DNA from: Pseudomonas chlororaphis
Lineage (GTDB): Bacteria > Pseudomonadota > Gammaproteobacteria > Pseudomonadales > Pseudomonadaceae
Direction of reading: 5' to 3'
Assembly: GCA_001023535.1 (NCBI GenBank)
Contig: CP011020.1
Coordinates: 3,857,734 to 3,921,733, forward strand
Length of the DNA: 64,000 bases
The notes under the pieces are model-generated. The model did no database searches and was not told the DNA's origin. It worked only from the letters and a program-made list of their open reading frames with translations. The position numbers and the translations under genes are program-made. Positions 62,826 to 64,000 of this stretch are shown in pieces. Numbering within the stretch: position 1 is the first letter of the stretch; every line of letters begins with the position of its first letter.

Positions 62826-63824
62826 ATGAAAAAACTGACTGACTTGAAACTTCTATCCGCTTTGTTAGTGCTCTACGGCGTGCCGGCCGCTCATTCATTG
62901 GCGGCGGATGTAGCACCCAGTGCTATCGTATTTGCCGCCAGCCCGAAGTACCCCTCCAGCGAAAAATCCGAAAACGGTGAGGCCGAATCGGCCAGCGATA
63001 CGGCGTCCCGCTCCCGCTGGCTGATCGACGCGCAGTACACCAGCATCGCCGAGTTCCGTGCGCAATCAGGAGGACCCGCCGCGGTGCCTGTCATGATCAA
63101 CGGCAACTTGACCCGGTCAGGTCAGGCCAGCGAGCGTTCTTATATCAAGACGGTTTTGCAGAACAAACTGAACAATAGCTACGACTACGGCCTGGGCAAT
63201 CATGACTACGACTTCAATGTCGAAAGTTGCGCCAGTTGTGCGGCCGGAAGTGTCGACGACTTCAAAGAACGCTACTGGGGAAAAACCCGGAACATGGACT
63301 TGTCGGCCAGGGCTTCAGGCCTGACGAAAACCTGGTATGGAAGCCTGGCCTATGCCAGGGATTTTGGCGATGTGCACCTGGTTCAATTGCATAACCAACC
63401 CACGTATTCGGTGAATTTTTCCACCCACGCCGTGTTCAATACCACCGCCTACGAAATTACCGCGTCCCTCGATTGGCTGGAGCGCGACCTGCAACAGGCG
63501 CGCTCTCAGGGAAAAATCATTCTGTTGAGCCTGAACCAGCCGTTCCGCTGGCCAGTCCCGGTGGCTGAGATCACCCGTTTCAAGCAATTGATCGAGGATC
63601 ATGGCGTGACCGCTGTATTTTCCGTCGATGGGAACAACAAGCCCGGGGCGCATCCGCCCAACTACACCTACGGCGACGTGCCTTTGTTCACCAGCGGCTC
63701 GGCTGTCCGGAAAACCTGGCTGCATGCCAAGCTCTCCGACGACAGGAAACACCTGACCGTGCACATCATTGCCGACAACGACTGGCGCAATCCTGTCGCC
63801 AGTCACACCGTTGAGGTCCGGTAG
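62826..63824 (+). CDS. Secreted metallophosphoesterase-like protein, active site degenerate
   Basis: A 332-residue protein with a signal peptide (KLLSALLVLYGVPAAHSLAA). The fold resembles calcineurin-like phosphoesterases: WLIDAQYT (Asp68), INGNLTRSG, GLGNHDYDFN (Asn125–His126–Asp127), GSLAYARDFGDVHLVQL and SLDWLERDL. Several metal-ligand positions are changed: the family GD is GN (Asn94), the expected His block reads SLNQPF, and the GHxH block reads DGNNK. Catalysis as in the family is thus doubtful. Two cysteines form C-x2-C at 135–138. It follows the Rhs block and has higher GC than the candidate immunity gene. Confidence 0.72.
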   Translation: MKKLTDLKLLSALLVLYGVPAAHSLAADVAPSAIVFAASPKYPSSEKSENGEAESASDTASRSRWLIDAQYTSIAEFRAQSGGPAAVPVMINGNLTRSGQASERSYIKTVLQNKLNNSYDYGLGNHDYDFNVESCASCAAGSVDDFKERYWGKTRNMDLSARASGLTKTWYGSLAYARDFGDVHLVQLHNQPTYSVNFSTHAVFNTTAYEITASLDWLERDLQQARSQGKIILLSLNQPFRWPVPVAEITRFKQLIEDHGVTAVFSVDGNNKPGAHPPNYTYGDVPLFTSGSAVRKTWLHAKLSDDRKHLTVHIIADNDWRNPVASHTVEVR

Positions 63825-63899
63825 CCTTTCAAGCGGCGTCAAAGGGGGTTCCCATTGGCGCCGTCCGCCGCGGCTGGACGGCTATACTCGACAAGTCAA

Positions 63900-63913
63900 T
63901 TGATCTGGATCAT
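63900..63913 (+). promoter_or_regulatory. Anr/FNR box at the right edge of the window
   Basis: TTGATCTGGATCAT matches TTGAT-N4-ATCAA with one mismatch. The last 86 bases contain no complete gene, and the window ends in ATCAT, so a gene starting ATG may begin at the edge. In Pseudomonas ccoG follows cbb3-1 and could be the target. Confidence 0.65.
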
Positions 63914-64000
63914 GACTTGTTACATCCGCTACACCATTCGACCCTTGCGCCCAACGCGACCAAAGGTCGCACCCTTGAGCTAGAGCGACAGGCGTATCAT

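Overview
The window is a stretch of Pseudomonas chromosome, most probably from the P. fluorescens complex. Gene order, high GC and codon use agree with this: lolCDE–PilZ–glpQ-like–sthA, mfd–csiV-like, psrA/lexA–sulA, topA, fadBA, uup/slt, acnA–aer and tandem cbb3 oxidase operons are blocks I recognise from that genus. REP-type palindromes (GTGGCGAGGGAGC / GTGGGAGCGGGC types) recur between genes. The assignment rests on recall of gene order and protein families, not on a database search.

Layout. 1–1653: end of a response regulator and its metal-type sensor kinase. 1.8–5.0 kb (minus): lolC–lolD–lolE lipoprotein release transporter. 5.1–6.5 kb: PilZ protein translationally coupled to a glycerophosphodiester phosphodiesterase. 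6.5–12.4 kb: sthA, apbE, a CitA-type MFS transporter and a long form of GAPDH. 12.5–19.3 kb: mfd, a CsiV-family protein and a SWIM–SNF2 helicase. 19.4–26.7 kb: nagZ and psrA (minus) diverging from the SOS pair lexA–sulA, then small conserved genes and topA (minus). 26.8–30.2 kb: fadBA (minus). 30.6–38.6 kb: a membrane-anchored protein, a universal stress protein, uup, slt, an MsbA-like exporter and a PA1571-family small protein. 38.6–48.4 kb: pdxB, a MATE exporter, tusA, rlmM, acnA, a CPBP intramembrane protein and the aerotaxis receptor aer. 48.6–56.3 kb: an alpha/beta hydrolase diverging from two complete tandem ccoNOQP operons, with Anr/FNR-type boxes nearby.

The accessory part is 56.3–63.8 kb, between the second ccoP and a final Anr box at 63,900 that probably belongs to a downstream ccoG outside the window. 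It holds a Phd/YefM–PIN toxin–antitoxin pair; a 1463-residue prePAAR–PAAR–Rhs protein with a 130-residue C-terminal tip I cannot assign; a 336-residue helical protein starting six bases after the Rhs stop (candidate immunity protein); and a secreted metallophosphoesterase-like protein in which several metal-ligand positions are substituted. Base composition drops sharply inside the Rhs gene near 59.75 kb and stays low through the tip and the candidate immunity gene, the pattern expected when an Rhs tip cassette has been exchanged. This block is the best candidate in the window for undescribed biology.

Other signals worth checking are a 137-bp unit present three times downstream of slt, a possible small RNA in the fadB upstream gap, a structured leader in front of the CPBP gene, adjoining PsrA-type palindromes at psrA, and two LexA boxes at lexA. 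No tRNA, rRNA, CRISPR array, insertion sequence or prophage was seen.
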